DNA of 64,000 nucleotides from Nevskiales bacterium (GCA_028698335.1 JAQVDP010000006.1:1-64000); one strand, 5' to 3'; counted from the stretch's first letter, positions 8,192 to 17,279 are shown. Notes: generated by a model not told the origin, from the sequence alone. Numbers and translations: made by a program.

Positions 8192-8232
8192 TCCCTTCGG
8201 ACCCGTTGCGCGATGCCACTCATGGAGGACAC

Positions 8233-8811
8233 GTGAACAATCTGACCTGCGTCGACGCCCAGGCCGATATGCGGAAGGCCTATCTGTGCGGTGCGCCCGG
8301 CGTGCTGGTTTCCGGCGGGGTGTGGCTGCTGGCCGCCGCCGTCGCGCTGTTCGCGTCGGGGCGCCTGGCGGTGTGGACGCTGCTGATCGGCGGGATGTTC
8401 ATCTTCCCGTTGAGCCTCGTGCTGACCCGCCTGCTCGGGCACAGCGGCAGACACGCGCCCGACAATGCGCTGGGCCGCCTGGCCGGCGAAGGCACCTTCG
8501 CGCTGGTCGCATGCATCGCCGTCGCTTTCGGCCTGAGCTTGGTCCGGGTGGAATGGTTCTTCGCGGCGATGCTGCTGTTCATCGGCGGGCGCTATCTGAC
8601 GTTCCAGACCCTGTACGGTCTGCGCCTGTACTGGCTGCTCGGTGCGGTGCTGTGTGCCGCCGGCCTCGGTGTCGGGCTGGGCCGTCCGCCGGCTGCGGTC
8701 GGCGCATGCGCCGGTGCCGTCATCGAGCTGCTGTTCGCGTGGCAGCTGTTCGCCGCGGCGCGCAAGGCGGTTCCCGCCAACGCGGACACCGTGCGCGGAT
8801 TGTCAAAGTAA
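8233..8811 (+). CDS. DUF7010-like six-helix membrane protein
   Basis: The 192-residue protein starts at GTG, 3 bases after a GGAGG-containing stretch (8225-8229). It is almost entirely hydrophobic, with about six transmembrane segments separated by short basic loops (LTRLLGHSGRHAPDN, YLTFQTLYGLRLYW). The layout resembles the small DUF7010 family of uncharacterised integral membrane proteins. No transporter or enzyme motif is visible. It lies between the MarR regulator and a DUF4386 gene, suggesting one operon. Confidence 0.7.
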   Translation: MNNLTCVDAQADMRKAYLCGAPGVLVSGGVWLLAAAVALFASGRLAVWTLLIGGMFIFPLSLVLTRLLGHSGRHAPDNALGRLAGEGTFALVACIAVAFGLSLVRVEWFFAAMLLFIGGRYLTFQTLYGLRLYWLLGAVLCAAGLGVGLGRPPAAVGACAGAVIELLFAWQLFAAARKAVPANADTVRGLSK

Positions 8812-8886
8812 GCTTCCAGAATCGGAAGCCCGCGGCGGCGGTGCCGCTGCAACTGCCCCACGCTCGTGCACCAGGAGACGGACAAC

Positions 8887-9603
8887 GTGACCGACCATTC
8901 CGGCGGCCCCTCCCCGAAACAGCTCGCCCGCGGTGCCGGCGTGCTGTATCTGATCATCATCGTCTGCGGGATCTTCAGCGAGGCCGTCGTGCGCGGAGGG
9001 CTGGTTGTGGAGGGCGACGCGCCCGCGACGGCCGCCCACATCCTTGCCGGGCAGGGGCTGTTCCGGGCCGGCTTCGTCGCGGATGCCTGCATGCTGCTTG
9101 CGGACGTGGCGATCGCCGTCCTGTTCTATGTGTTGCTGCGGCCGGCCGGTCAGCTGCTGGCCTTGATGGCGGCGGCGTTTCGCCTGACGCAGGCCGCCGT
9201 GCTCGGGGCGAACCTGCTGAACTACCACAGCGCCCTGCTGGTCCTGACCGGCGGCGCCGGTGTCGCAGGCCTGCCGCCCGATCAGCGCGAGGCCGTGGCG
9301 AGCCTGTTTCTCGACATGCATCGCCATGGCTACGACCTGGGCCTGCTGTTCTTCGCCCTGTCCACCATCATGCTCGGGGTGCTGGTCCGCCGGTCCCGGG
9401 ATTTTCCGTCGGTGCTGGGCGGTCTGCTGATGGCTGCGGGCGTCGTCTATCTGGCCGGGAGTCTGATCCGCTTCGTCGTGCCGCAATACGTGGCGCCGTT
9501 CGCGCCGGCCTACGTCGTCCCCGTGGTGGCGGAGCTGGGCTTCTGCGGGTGGCTGCTGATCCGCGGCGTGCGGCCTGCCGGCGCAACGACCGGGCCGCGG
9601 TGA
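8887..9603 (+). CDS. DUF4386-family membrane protein
   Basis: The protein (238 residues) has six predicted transmembrane helices and the DUF4386 pattern: LARGAGVLYLIIIVCGIFSE at the N-terminus, a central RLTQAAVLGANLLNY, then HRHGYDLGLLFFALSTIMLGVLV with the conserved polar HxxGYDLG. I chose the GTG at 8887 because AGGAGA lies 8-15 bases upstream; a GTG at 8866 is the alternative. Members are uncharacterised integral membrane proteins, often next to small regulators. The stop overlaps the next start (TGATG). Confidence 0.82.
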   Translation: MTDHSGGPSPKQLARGAGVLYLIIIVCGIFSEAVVRGGLVVEGDAPATAAHILAGQGLFRAGFVADACMLLADVAIAVLFYVLLRPAGQLLALMAAAFRLTQAAVLGANLLNYHSALLVLTGGAGVAGLPPDQREAVASLFLDMHRHGYDLGLLFFALSTIMLGVLVRRSRDFPSVLGGLLMAAGVVYLAGSLIRFVVPQYVAPFAPAYVVPVVAELGFCGWLLIRGVRPAGATTGPR

Positions 9604-10043
9604 TGGGCGGGCCATCATCCGACAAGACCCGGTTGGTCCGGTTCATCGACGCGGTCTGGAACACCGGTGACGTCGCGGCCGTCGACCACTACATCGCGGA
9701 CGCCTACACCCTCCATCACGATCCCGGTGATCCCTGGGACGGCCAGGTGCTCGACCGTGCCGCGTACAAGGACCGCCTGCGGCGATCCCGTGCGCCGTTT
9801 CCGGATCAGCGCTTCGCGATCCGGGATCTGGTGGCCGAGCCGGGGCGGGTGGTCATGACCTGGCAATGGACGGCGACGCATCGGGGCGATCTGCCGGGTT
9901 TCCCGGCCACCGGTCGGACCATCCGCATGTCCGGCGCCACGGTCTACTACGTCGACGACGGGTGGTTCACGGGGCACTGGCAGATCGCCGACCGCCTGGG
10001 GGTCTACGGGCAGCTGCGGCAGGGTCGGGTTCCGGATTCGTGA
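9603..10043 (+). CDS. SnoaL-like ester cyclase / NTF2-fold protein
   Basis: The 146-residue protein shows the SnoaL polyketide-cyclase pattern: VRFIDAVWNTGDVAAVDHYIADAY, then HHDPGDPW, then RSRAPFPDQRFAIRDLVAEPGRVVMTWQWTATHRGDLPGFPATGRTI, ending VDDGWFTGHWQIADRLG. The TGATG overlap with the DUF4386 gene suggests translational coupling. Fold relatives bind or isomerise small hydrophobic molecules; the actual ligand is unknown. Confidence 0.85.
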   Translation: MGGPSSDKTRLVRFIDAVWNTGDVAAVDHYIADAYTLHHDPGDPWDGQVLDRAAYKDRLRRSRAPFPDQRFAIRDLVAEPGRVVMTWQWTATHRGDLPGFPATGRTIRMSGATVYYVDDGWFTGHWQIADRLGVYGQLRQGRVPDS

Positions 10044-10131
10044 AGCGGATATGTCGTCGATCCGTCTGTCCGCGCGGCTGTGGCCGCTCCTTGCCGCGCG
10101 CCCGGGTTGACCGGTGCGCAGGGACCGGCAC

Positions 10132-10671
10132 GTGAAGTCGGTGCTCTACATCTTTTCCGGACTGCCCGGGGTGGGGAAGTCGACACTGGCGCGGGCGCTC
10201 GCCCGGTTCACGGCGGCTGCGTATGTGCGGATCGATACGGTCGAACAGGCTTTGCGGGATCTGTGCGCGATCGAGGTGCAAGGCGAGGGTTACCGGCTCG
10301 CGTACCGCATTGCGTCGGACAATCTCGGCCTGGGACGGAGCGTCGTCGCGGATGCCTGCAATCCGATCGAGCTGACCCGCGAGGAATGGCATCGTGTGGC
10401 GCTGGATGCAGGGGCGCGGTATGTCGATCTGGAGGTGATCTGTTCGGATCCGGTCGAGCACCGCCGGCGTGTCGAAGCGCGCGCCGCGGAGATTCCCGGC
10501 CTTGTGTTGCCGCGCTGGCAAGAAGTGCAGGCGCGCGAGTATCACCCGTGGACGTCGGAGCGCATCACGATCGACACGGCGGGGCAGCCGGCGGACGCGT
10601 CGGTTGCCGGGCTGGTGCGTGAACTGAGGGCGTACGGCATGCCGGTCGATGATCCCGCGGCGGGCGCCTGA
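10132..10671 (+). CDS. P-loop ATP-binding kinase-like protein (AAA_33 type)
   Basis: This 179-residue protein carries FSGLPGVGKSTLARALA (Walker A) near its N-terminus, then YVRIDTVEQALRD, a VVADACNPIELTREEW strand-loop (Walker B region) and EHRRRVEARAAEIPG in the arginine-lid position. It is the second small kinase-like P-loop protein in the first 11 kb but is not a close copy of the one at 1437. Start uncertain: GTG codons at 10114, 10132 and 10141 are all possible. The family phosphorylates small molecules; the substrate is unknown. Confidence 0.8.
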   Translation: MKSVLYIFSGLPGVGKSTLARALARFTAAAYVRIDTVEQALRDLCAIEVQGEGYRLAYRIASDNLGLGRSVVADACNPIELTREEWHRVALDAGARYVDLEVICSDPVEHRRRVEARAAEIPGLVLPRWQEVQAREYHPWTSERITIDTAGQPADASVAGLVRELRAYGMPVDDPAAGA

Positions 10672-10727
10672 GCGCGGGCGGTCGATCAAATTGCACATCC
10701 GCGTGACGCCGATGCAGAGGCCGAAAT

Positions 10728-11186
10728 ATGGACATCGAACTGACGACCCATCCTTCCGCCGCCGATGCCCAGGCGCTGAGCGACGGGATCGTCAATTTCA
10801 ATCGGAACGCCGTTCCGGACCTGGAGCCCGTCGAAGCCGAATTGCGTTTCTGCATCCTGGTTCGGGACGGCGCCGGCACGGTTGTGGGTGGACTGCGTGC
10901 CAGCTGTTTCTGGAACACCTTGCATATCGAACTGCTGTGGCTCTCCGAGCACTGCCGCGGGGCAGGGGTGGGCCGGAGGATCCTGCTGTCCGCGGAGGCG
11001 TTCGCCCACCGGCATGGTTGCGAGAAGGCGCTGGTCGAAACGACCAGCTGGCAGGCCAGACCCTTCTACGAACGATGCGGGTACAGGCATATGGCAACAT
11101 TGCCCGACAGGCCGCGAGGCCACGCCTCCCATTACCTGTGCAAGACCCTCGGAGCGGATTCCCGTGCAGCAATACCTGGACCCTAG
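10728..11186 (+). CDS. GNAT-family N-acetyltransferase
   Basis: The 152-residue protein has the GNAT core: VGGLRASCFWNTLHIELLWLSEHCRGAGVGRRILLSAEAFA contains the acetyl-CoA pyrophosphate-binding motif A (RGAGVGRRI), and CEKALVETTSWQARPFYERCGY is motif B. The acceptor could be a protein, antibiotic or metabolite. The end overlaps the start of the transglutaminase-like gene by 23 bp, so the two are probably co-translated. Confidence 0.88.
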   Translation: MDIELTTHPSAADAQALSDGIVNFNRNAVPDLEPVEAELRFCILVRDGAGTVVGGLRASCFWNTLHIELLWLSEHCRGAGVGRRILLSAEAFAHRHGCEKALVETTSWQARPFYERCGYRHMATLPDRPRGHASHYLCKTLGADSRAAIPGP

Positions 11187-11748
11187 TGACGTCATCGACT
11201 GGCAGCATCCGGACGTGCGGGCACGCGCACGCGCGCTGGCCGGGGATGCGGACGATCCCGCCGTCGTGGCGCGGCGCTGTTTCGAATGGGTGCGGGACGG
11301 GATTCGCCATTCGCGGGACCATGGCCTGCAGGCAGTGACCTGCAGCGCGTCCGAGGTGCTGACGCAGGGCAGCGGATACTGTTACGCGAAGAGTCATCTG
11401 CTGGCGGCCCTGCTGCGGGCCAACGGCATCCCGGCCGGCTTCTGCTATCAGCGTCTGAGCCGCGACGACGACGGCGCGCCGTACTGCCTGCACGGGCTCA
11501 ACGCGGTGTGGCTGCCCGGACATGGCTGGTACCGCATCGACGCGCGCGGCAACCGCGACGACATCGACGCGCAGTTCACGCCGCCGGTGGAACGGCTGGC
11601 GTTTCCGGTGATGCGCCCCGGCGAATGCGATCTGCCCGGCGTGCTGGCCGAGCCACTGGCGGTCGTCGTGCAGGCGCTGCGCACCCATCCGACCTCGGAT
11701 GGACTGTGGGCGCAGTTGCCGGATCTGGAGCCGGAAGCGTTCGTGTGA
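11164..11748 (+). CDS. Stand-alone transglutaminase-like cysteine protease-fold protein
   Basis: The 194-residue protein carries the transglutaminase-core triad: GSGYCYAKSHLLAALLRANGIPAGFCYQ (catalytic Cys), HGLNAVWLPGHGW (His) and YRIDARGN (Asp). It lacks a signal peptide or membrane segments, so the enzyme should be cytosolic. Bacterial members of this size usually cleave amide bonds rather than crosslink proteins. The GTG at 11164 lies inside the end of the GNAT gene; the frame is open further upstream, but that part is antisense-like composition without family similarity. Confidence 0.82.
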   Translation: MQQYLDPSDVIDWQHPDVRARARALAGDADDPAVVARRCFEWVRDGIRHSRDHGLQAVTCSASEVLTQGSGYCYAKSHLLAALLRANGIPAGFCYQRLSRDDDGAPYCLHGLNAVWLPGHGWYRIDARGNRDDIDAQFTPPVERLAFPVMRPGECDLPGVLAEPLAVVVQALRTHPTSDGLWAQLPDLEPEAFV

Positions 11749-11848
11749 GGCCGATGCGGCGTCGGGTGTCCAGGAGACGGTGTGGACCTGTGTGGCGAGG
11801 CCCTGGCGATCGCGGCCGATGCGCCTCATCGGACATTGGAATGACGGG

Positions 11849-12301
11849 ATGCGGGTAAGAGATTTTCAGCCGTCCGACACCGCGGCGTGCCTGCGGATCT
11901 TTGACGGCAACGTGCCGCAATATTTCCACAGGGAAGAGCGGGCGGCATACGCGGAGTTTCTTGCGGATCTGCCGGGGCCCTACCTCGTTGTCGAGGATGG
12001 CACCCGCGCCGTCGTGGCCTGTGGCGGCCTGGCGATCGATCCGGAGCGGCGCCGGGCCGACATGTGCTGGGGCATGGTCGACGCCGCCCGTCATCGCCAG
12101 GGGGTGGGCCGGCTGTTGCTGGTCGAGCGGATCGGGCGCGCAAGGGCGATGCCGGGAATCGCCGTGATCCGTCTGAACACCAGTCAGCACACGACCGGGT
12201 TCTACGCACGCTTCGGGTTCGAGCTCCGTGGCGTGCTCAGGGACGGCTACGCTCCCGGACTCGATCGCTGCGACATGGAGCTGGTCCTGATGCCCGCGTA
12301 G
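11849..12301 (+). CDS. GNAT-family N-acetyltransferase
   Basis: The 150-residue protein has motif A as MVDAARHRQGVGRLLLVERIGRARA and motif B as IRLNTSQHTTGFYARFGFE. The N-terminal MRVRDFQPSDTAACLRIFDGN is a typical GNAT start, which is why I chose the ATG at 11849 over one at 11819. The C-terminal YAPGLDRCDMELVL resembles that of small uncharacterised acetyltransferases of proteobacteria. It is unrelated in detail to the GNAT at 10728. Confidence 0.87.
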   Translation: MRVRDFQPSDTAACLRIFDGNVPQYFHREERAAYAEFLADLPGPYLVVEDGTRAVVACGGLAIDPERRRADMCWGMVDAARHRQGVGRLLLVERIGRARAMPGIAVIRLNTSQHTTGFYARFGFELRGVLRDGYAPGLDRCDMELVLMPA

Positions 12302-12407
12302 CGGCGGCGATGCCGTTGCAGGCGATGCCCGATCTCAGCCGTCTGCGGGATGTCGCGACGCCGGCTCGATGAGACGTTGGGCCTCCATCACAGCGGAGGG
12401 TGTCGTC

Positions 12408-12863
12408 ATGGACCTGCAGGCGCTTTCGGACCGGGCCGGGATTCAGGATCTGCTCGCACGGTACTGCCACGTCGTCGACCGGCGCGACTGGGCGGCTTTT
12501 TCCGCGCTGTTCAGCGACGATGCTGTGCTGGACTACAGCGCGTTCGGCGGACCGCGCTGCGGCGCTGCCGATATGGCGACTTACCTCGACGGCGCGCTGG
12601 CGCCGATCGACGGGACTCAGCACACGATTTCGACGTCCGTCGTCGAGCTGTCGGGCGATACCGCGTCGGCGCGGACGGCGGCGCAGGTGATGATGATCTC
12701 CGCCGCGGCCGACGGCAGCCCGCATGTCCTGTTCGTGGGTCTGTGGTATCGCGATGTGCTGGTGCGGACGCCGCAGGGATGGCGGATCCGGGAACGGACC
12801 CAGGAGTCGGCCTGGATGCACAACCTGCCGCAGGACAAGCAGCCGCCCGCGACCGCGACATGA
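12408..12863 (+). CDS. SnoaL-like / NTF2-family protein (SnoaL_4)
   Basis: The protein (151 residues) begins MDLQALSDRAGIQDLLARYCHVVDRRDWAAF, the standard opening of SnoaL_4 proteins, followed by LFSDDAVLDYSAFGG, GTQHTISTSVVEL and GLWYRDVLVRTPQGWRIRERTQ. Relatives include small dehydratases and ring-hydroxylating dioxygenase-like beta subunits, usually acting on aromatic or steroid-like substrates. A GGAGGG ribosome-binding site lies 8 bases before this ATG and decides the start; an ATG at 12369 would add 13 residues. Confidence 0.86.
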   Translation: MDLQALSDRAGIQDLLARYCHVVDRRDWAAFSALFSDDAVLDYSAFGGPRCGAADMATYLDGALAPIDGTQHTISTSVVELSGDTASARTAAQVMMISAAADGSPHVLFVGLWYRDVLVRTPQGWRIRERTQESAWMHNLPQDKQPPATAT

Positions 12864-12963
12864 GGCGTGGCGCGAGACGCCGGGGGCCACGGTGCTGCGT
12901 TCGCGGCAACGCGACATGCCAGGTGCCGCTGCCGGGCGGGCACGCCCGCCCGGTCCGCCGGCT

Positions 12964-14577
12964 TCAGCCGCGCGTCAGTCGGGTCTCGCCGTCGTTGACG
13001 CCCCAGACCGCGCCTTCGCGTTCCTGCTTGATCTGTGTGAGCACCGATAGCGAATACATCCACTGCCCCTCGCAGCGTTCCGGCGTCGCGGTGACGACGA
13101 CGTAGCCGTGTCCGGTTTCGAGCGCGCCCTCGGCGTAGCGGATGTGCCGGTTGGACAGGCGCATGGCTTCGGCGACGACCGGCGGAAGGCCCTGGGTGGT
13201 GATCGACGGGCAGACGAACTCGACGCCGACGGCGCCCTGTGACTCCGGCGTGTAGGCGTCGCGATCGGTCGGGTCCTTGGTCAGCTCGCAGCAGAACGCG
13301 GTATGGATGTCGCCGGTGATGACGACGACGTTGTTGATGTCGTCGCCGGCGAAGGCGTCGAGCAGGCGGTTGCGCTGGTCGACGTAGCCGTCCCAGGAGT
13401 CGAACGAGAACGGATTGCCGGGGCTGACGAACAGCTGCGAGAGCATCGTCTGCTGGGCGATGATCTTCCAGCGCACCGGCGTGCTGCGCAGACCGTCGAG
13501 CAGCCAGTTCTCCTGCGCGGGGCTGATCATGTGGCGTCCCGGCTGCGCGGCTTCGTCGCTGTCCGCGGCCTGTGGATCGCGGCCTTCGAGGCGGGTGTCG
13601 AGGACGAAGAACTCGAGCAGGTCGCCGTAACGGATGCGGCGGTACAGGTGCAGGTCCCGGTCGTTGGGATTGAACTCGTCGCGAACCGGCATCCATTCGA
13701 AGTAGGCGCGGATCGCGGCGCGCTTGCGGTCGGTCCAGCTGCCTTCCTCGCCCTCGGTGTGGTCGGCGGCGCCGGTGGTGTAGCTGTTGTTGGCGGACTC
13801 GTGGTCGTCCCAGGTGCAGATCCACGGATGCGCGGCGTGCGCGGCCTGCAGGTCGGGGTCGGTCTTGTACAGCGCGTGGCGGATCCGGTAGTCCTCCAGC
13901 GACACGATCTCGTGCGCCGGTTCCATGTAGCGGCCGAACGCGAACGGCGTGGCCAGCGGCTCGTCGCCGCCGTCCTCGTAGATGTAGTCGCCGAGCGCGA
14001 GCACCACGTCGAGATCGTCGCGCTGGGCCACGCCATGATAGGCATTGAAGAAGCCCATCGAATAGTAGGCGCAGGACGTGAAGGCGAACCGGATCTGGTC
14101 GAGCGCGGCGTCGGCGGTCGGCGCCGTCTTGGTCCGCCCGACCGCCGAGGTCGCGTCGCCGGCGCGGAACTGGTACCAGTAGTGCGTCTGCGGTTGCAGC
14201 CCCTCGGCGACGACCTTGACCGTGTAGTCGCGCCCGGCGTCGGTCGTGAAGCTGCCGGAGTCGACGACCTCGGTCAGTTCCGGATCGGCGGCGATCAGCC
14301 AGTGCACGGTGATATCGGCGTCGCGTTCGGGGGTGACGCGGGTCCACAGCAGGACCGAGCGGGCATAGGGATCGCCCGAAGCGATGCCGTGCTTGAAGCT
14401 GCTGGGCGGTTGCTGGCTCTCGTCGATGCCCGGCGCGGCGCCGGATGCCGGGCTGCTGCTGTCGACGCAGGCATTGAGGAGCGGCGCCAGGCCGAGGGTC
14501 GAAAGACTCTTGAGGACGGCACGGCGGGACAGGGTCGGCGTGACCGGGGTGAAGTGCTGAAGATGAACCTTGCTCAT
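12964..14577 (-). CDS. PhoD-type alkaline phosphatase/phosphodiesterase, Tat-exported
   Basis: The 537-residue protein starts with a twin-arginine signal (SRRAVLKSLSTLGLAPLLNAC), which may also be lipidated at that Cys. The N-terminal PhoD_N domain begins near SGDPYARSVLLWTRVTP. The metallophosphatase domain follows, with VLALGDYIYEDGG, WDDHESANN, and VVITGDIHTAF, which supply the Fe/Ca ligands of PhoD enzymes. It should release phosphate from phosphodiesters or monoesters outside the inner membrane. The start ATG lies at the position of the Tat signal; 23 more upstream codons are open but atypical. It is convergent with the SnoaL-like gene. Confidence 0.9.
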   Translation of the reverse strand: MSKVHLQHFTPVTPTLSRRAVLKSLSTLGLAPLLNACVDSSSPASGAAPGIDESQQPPSSFKHGIASGDPYARSVLLWTRVTPERDADITVHWLIAADPELTEVVDSGSFTTDAGRDYTVKVVAEGLQPQTHYWYQFRAGDATSAVGRTKTAPTADAALDQIRFAFTSCAYYSMGFFNAYHGVAQRDDLDVVLALGDYIYEDGGDEPLATPFAFGRYMEPAHEIVSLEDYRIRHALYKTDPDLQAAHAAHPWICTWDDHESANNSYTTGAADHTEGEEGSWTDRKRAAIRAYFEWMPVRDEFNPNDRDLHLYRRIRYGDLLEFFVLDTRLEGRDPQAADSDEAAQPGRHMISPAQENWLLDGLRSTPVRWKIIAQQTMLSQLFVSPGNPFSFDSWDGYVDQRNRLLDAFAGDDINNVVVITGDIHTAFCCELTKDPTDRDAYTPESQGAVGVEFVCPSITTQGLPPVVAEAMRLSNRHIRYAEGALETGHGYVVVTATPERCEGQWMYSLSVLTQIKQEREGAVWGVNDGETRLTRG

Positions 14578-14802
14578 GGATCGGGGTGCGTGGATAACGG
14601 CGGGCAAATGGACCGAACCCCTCATTCTGCAGGATGCAGGTGACACGCGGTTGACGCCGTCGCACCCGGATGCGCGTCATCTCCCCGGTGCGCCGGCGTC
14701 GAACGCCGGACGGACCCTCGACCCGGAGTGCTGGACTTCGCCCGGTCCCCGGAGCAGTCTTGCCGAAGACCGTCAACGGAACCGATCCAGCTTTCTGAAG
14801 CC

Positions 14803-16074
14803 ATGAACGCCGGTACCGCCGAAAAGACCGCGCAACTGTTGATGATGCATGCCGAGCGTGCGCTGACCGCGACGAATACTTACGTCCAGCTCGGGGCAGC
14901 GGTGGTCGCGCTGCTGCTGGGCTGGATGCTCGCGGCGCGCCTGCGGGCGCTGGATCCGGACGCCTCTCCGATGTTGCGCGCCGTCCGCCATCTCCATGCG
15001 CTGCTGCTGCCGGCGCTGGCGGCGTTGCTGTTGATGCTGGCGGCGGCGTTGTGCGAGACCCTGCTCGGCGAACAATGGCTGGTGCGGACCGCCGCCGTGC
15101 TGGCGGTGCTGTGGCTGTTCGAGAGCGGCATCCGTTCGCTGCGGGTCGGGCCGTTCGGGGGGCGGCTGCTGCGGATCATCGGCCTGCCGCTGCTGACGCT
15201 GCACCTGTTCGGCTGGCTGAGTCCGATCACCGGCACGCTCGAGTCGATGGCGGTGGAGATCGGCAACCTGCGCTTCACCGTCAATGGTCTGCTGCGGGTG
15301 CTGGTGTTCGGATCGCTGCTGTTCTGGCTGGGCTGGGTCTCCAACAGCGCCGGAATCCGCATGATCCGGAGCCAGGAACGCCTGGACCTGCGCACGCGCG
15401 AGGTTGTCGCCAAGCTGTTCCAGATCGTGCTGACCCTGCTGGTGTCGCTGCTGTTCCTGCAGGTGATGGGGATCAACCTGACCGCACTGGCGGTTTTCGG
15501 CGGGGCGCTCGGCGTGGGGCTTGGCTTCGGTCTGCAGTCGATCGCGTCGAACTTCATCTCCGGCATCATCATTCTCTTCGACCGCTCGCTGTCCGTGGGG
15601 GACTATGTCGAGATCGAGGACGGGCAGGCCGGCTACGTCCGCGAGCTGACCTTGCGCTACACCACGCTGGAGAGTTTCGACGGCAAGACCGTGCTGGTGC
15701 CCAACGAGACCTTCATCACCCGGCCGTTCACCAACTGGACGCACCGGGATCGCAAGCAACGCTATCGCGTCGATTTTTCGGTGGCCTATGACACCGACAT
15801 CCGCCGCCTCTGCGAGCTGATCCGGGAGGCCGTCGCGAGCCATCCGCAGGTGATCAGCGGCGAGCACATCCCGTTCGAGGAGCGGCCGGACTGCGAGATC
15901 GACAGCTTCGGCGATTCCGGCGTCAACATGTTCGTCGAGTTCTGGATGGAGGGCATCGACGACGGCCGCAACCGGGTCGGCGGCGATCTGCTGCTGATCA
16001 TCTTCGAGACGCTGCGCCAGAACGGCATCCAGATTCCGTTTCCGCAACGCGAGATCCGGGTGCTGCCCGGCTGA
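14803..16074 (+). CDS. MscS-family mechanosensitive ion channel
   Basis: The 423-residue protein has about five transmembrane helices followed by the MscS signature: GGALGVGLGFGLQSIASNFISGIIILFDRSLSVGDYVEIEDGQAGYV, which covers the pore helix TM3 and the beta domain start. TTLESFDGKTVLVPNETFITRPFTNWTHRD and a C-terminal alpha/beta domain follow. The extra N-terminal helices make it longer than E. coli MscS (286 residues), as in YbdG/YnaI-like channels. It would act as an inner-membrane osmotic safety valve. Starting at the MNAGTAEK position; the open frame extends 25 codons upstream. Confidence 0.92.
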   Translation: MNAGTAEKTAQLLMMHAERALTATNTYVQLGAAVVALLLGWMLAARLRALDPDASPMLRAVRHLHALLLPALAALLLMLAAALCETLLGEQWLVRTAAVLAVLWLFESGIRSLRVGPFGGRLLRIIGLPLLTLHLFGWLSPITGTLESMAVEIGNLRFTVNGLLRVLVFGSLLFWLGWVSNSAGIRMIRSQERLDLRTREVVAKLFQIVLTLLVSLLFLQVMGINLTALAVFGGALGVGLGFGLQSIASNFISGIIILFDRSLSVGDYVEIEDGQAGYVRELTLRYTTLESFDGKTVLVPNETFITRPFTNWTHRDRKQRYRVDFSVAYDTDIRRLCELIREAVASHPQVISGEHIPFEERPDCEIDSFGDSGVNMFVEFWMEGIDDGRNRVGGDLLLIIFETLRQNGIQIPFPQREIRVLPG

Positions 16075-16221
16075 TCGCGGCCCGGCATCGGTGCGCGGGC
16101 GCGCAAATCCCCAACGATCGATCGGGTTTTTGGAAGGCCGCTGTGGCTATGCTCGACTGGGGCGAGAACCCCACGTGTGCGACGGTGCCGTCGCACCGAT
16201 GAAAAAACGAGGAGAGCAGTA

Positions 16222-16824
16222 ATGTCGTCAGGCGACCCCGGCGCGGTGCGCGCCACGTTCACCGACATGGCCCACAGCACGGCCGAAGACTGGAAGATCA
16301 TCCTGCCCGAGGCGGTCGCCTTCGCCAGGGCGCTGCCGGATCGCATCATCACCCACCTGCAGTTGCTCGACGGTGATTTCGGCGGCTTTCCGGTCGACCG
16401 GCTGACGCATTCGCTGCAGACGGCGACGCTCGCCCACCGCGACGGGCGGGACGAGGAATACGTCGTCTGCGCGCTGCTGCACGACATCGGCGATACCCTG
16501 GGGCCGTACAACCATCCGGATATCGCGGCGGCGATACTCAAGCCGTTCGTGTCCGAGGCCAACCACTGGATGGTGCAGCATCACGGCATCTTCCAGGGCT
16601 ATTACTTCTTTCACCACATCGGCCTGAACCGCGATCTGCGCGACGGCTTCCGCGACCATCCGCATTTCGCGCGCACCGAGGAGTTCTGCGCGCGGTATGA
16701 CGGCCCGGCGTTCGACGCGCAGGCCGAGACGCTGCCGCTGACGTTCTTCGAGCCGATGCTGCGCCGCGTATTCGCCGAGCCACGGGATTCGGTCTACAAG
16801 GCGGCGTTCGAGAAGAGTGCCTAG
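16222..16824 (+). CDS. HD-domain protein, PhnZ/inositol-oxygenase-like
   Basis: The 200-residue protein carries HSLQTATLAHRDGRDEEYVVCALLHDIGD, giving the first His and the HD pair, then the NHPDIAAAILKPFV and NHWMVQHHGIF His clusters. This metal-ligand spacing and the GYYFFHHIGL segment are typical of the HD-domain oxygenase/phosphohydrolase group that includes PhnZ. It probably holds a di-iron centre and either hydrolyses or oxidatively cleaves a small substrate. A GAGGAGAGCAG ribosome-binding stretch fixes the ATG. It is followed 57 bp later by an EthD-family gene, a frequent association. Confidence 0.83.
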   Translation: MSSGDPGAVRATFTDMAHSTAEDWKIILPEAVAFARALPDRIITHLQLLDGDFGGFPVDRLTHSLQTATLAHRDGRDEEYVVCALLHDIGDTLGPYNHPDIAAAILKPFVSEANHWMVQHHGIFQGYYFFHHIGLNRDLRDGFRDHPHFARTEEFCARYDGPAFDAQAETLPLTFFEPMLRRVFAEPRDSVYKAAFEKSA

Positions 16825-16881
16825 CCGGCAGTCCTCCGGCGCGCCGGTTCCATCTTTCACCCACCTCACAAGGGGCATCCG

Positions 16882-17199
16882 ATGTATTGCGTAACCGTAG
16901 CCTATCCGCGCCGCGAAGGCGGCACCTTCGATTTCGACTACTACACCGGCAAGCACATTCCGCTGGTCGCCGGCCATGCGGGCGACAACGTCGTCAAGGC
17001 CGAGATCCGCAAGGGCTTCGCCGCGCCGGACGGCTCGGCGCCGGCCTTCGTGTGCATGGCCAACTTCTGGGTGAAGTCGCCCGAGGCATTCCAGGCGATG
17101 CTGGCGCAGCACGGTGCCGAGATCATCGGCGACGTCGCCAACTTCACCAACCTGCAGCCGGTGATGCAGATCGACGAGATCCTGGTGCCGGCAGCCTGA
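16882..17199 (+). CDS. EthD-family protein
   Basis: The 105-residue protein begins with CVTVAYPRREGGTFDFDYYTGKHIPLVAGHAG, the hallmark of the EthD family, and ends with AEIIGDVANFTNLQPVMQIDEIL. It should fold as a dimeric ferredoxin-like alpha-beta barrel. EthD itself is needed for ether (ETBE) degradation by a P450 system, but most homologues are uncharacterised and lie with catabolic genes. An AAGGGG stretch precedes the ATG. Co-transcription with the HD-domain gene is likely. Confidence 0.85.
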   Translation: MYCVTVAYPRREGGTFDFDYYTGKHIPLVAGHAGDNVVKAEIRKGFAAPDGSAPAFVCMANFWVKSPEAFQAMLAQHGAEIIGDVANFTNLQPVMQIDEILVPAA

Positions 17200-17279
17200 G
17201 CGTTCTTCGCTGCAGTTGTTCATGACGTCCGGTGCGGCTTCGGTCCCGAGGCCGCGCCATCGGCGGCGGCTGCGCCGCA

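Noticed and set aside
871-12863. Integron cassette array
   Set aside because: The small co-directional genes look cassette-like, but I see no attC-type inverted repeats and several genes overlap (ATGA, TGATG, 23 bp), which cassettes do not.
12617-14776. Long overlapping reading frames on the strand opposite or in other frames of phoD-type, aroG, argS and uvrD genes
   Set aside because: They are Arg/Ala/Pro-rich, lack family motifs and arise from the high GC content; the true genes cover the same DNA.
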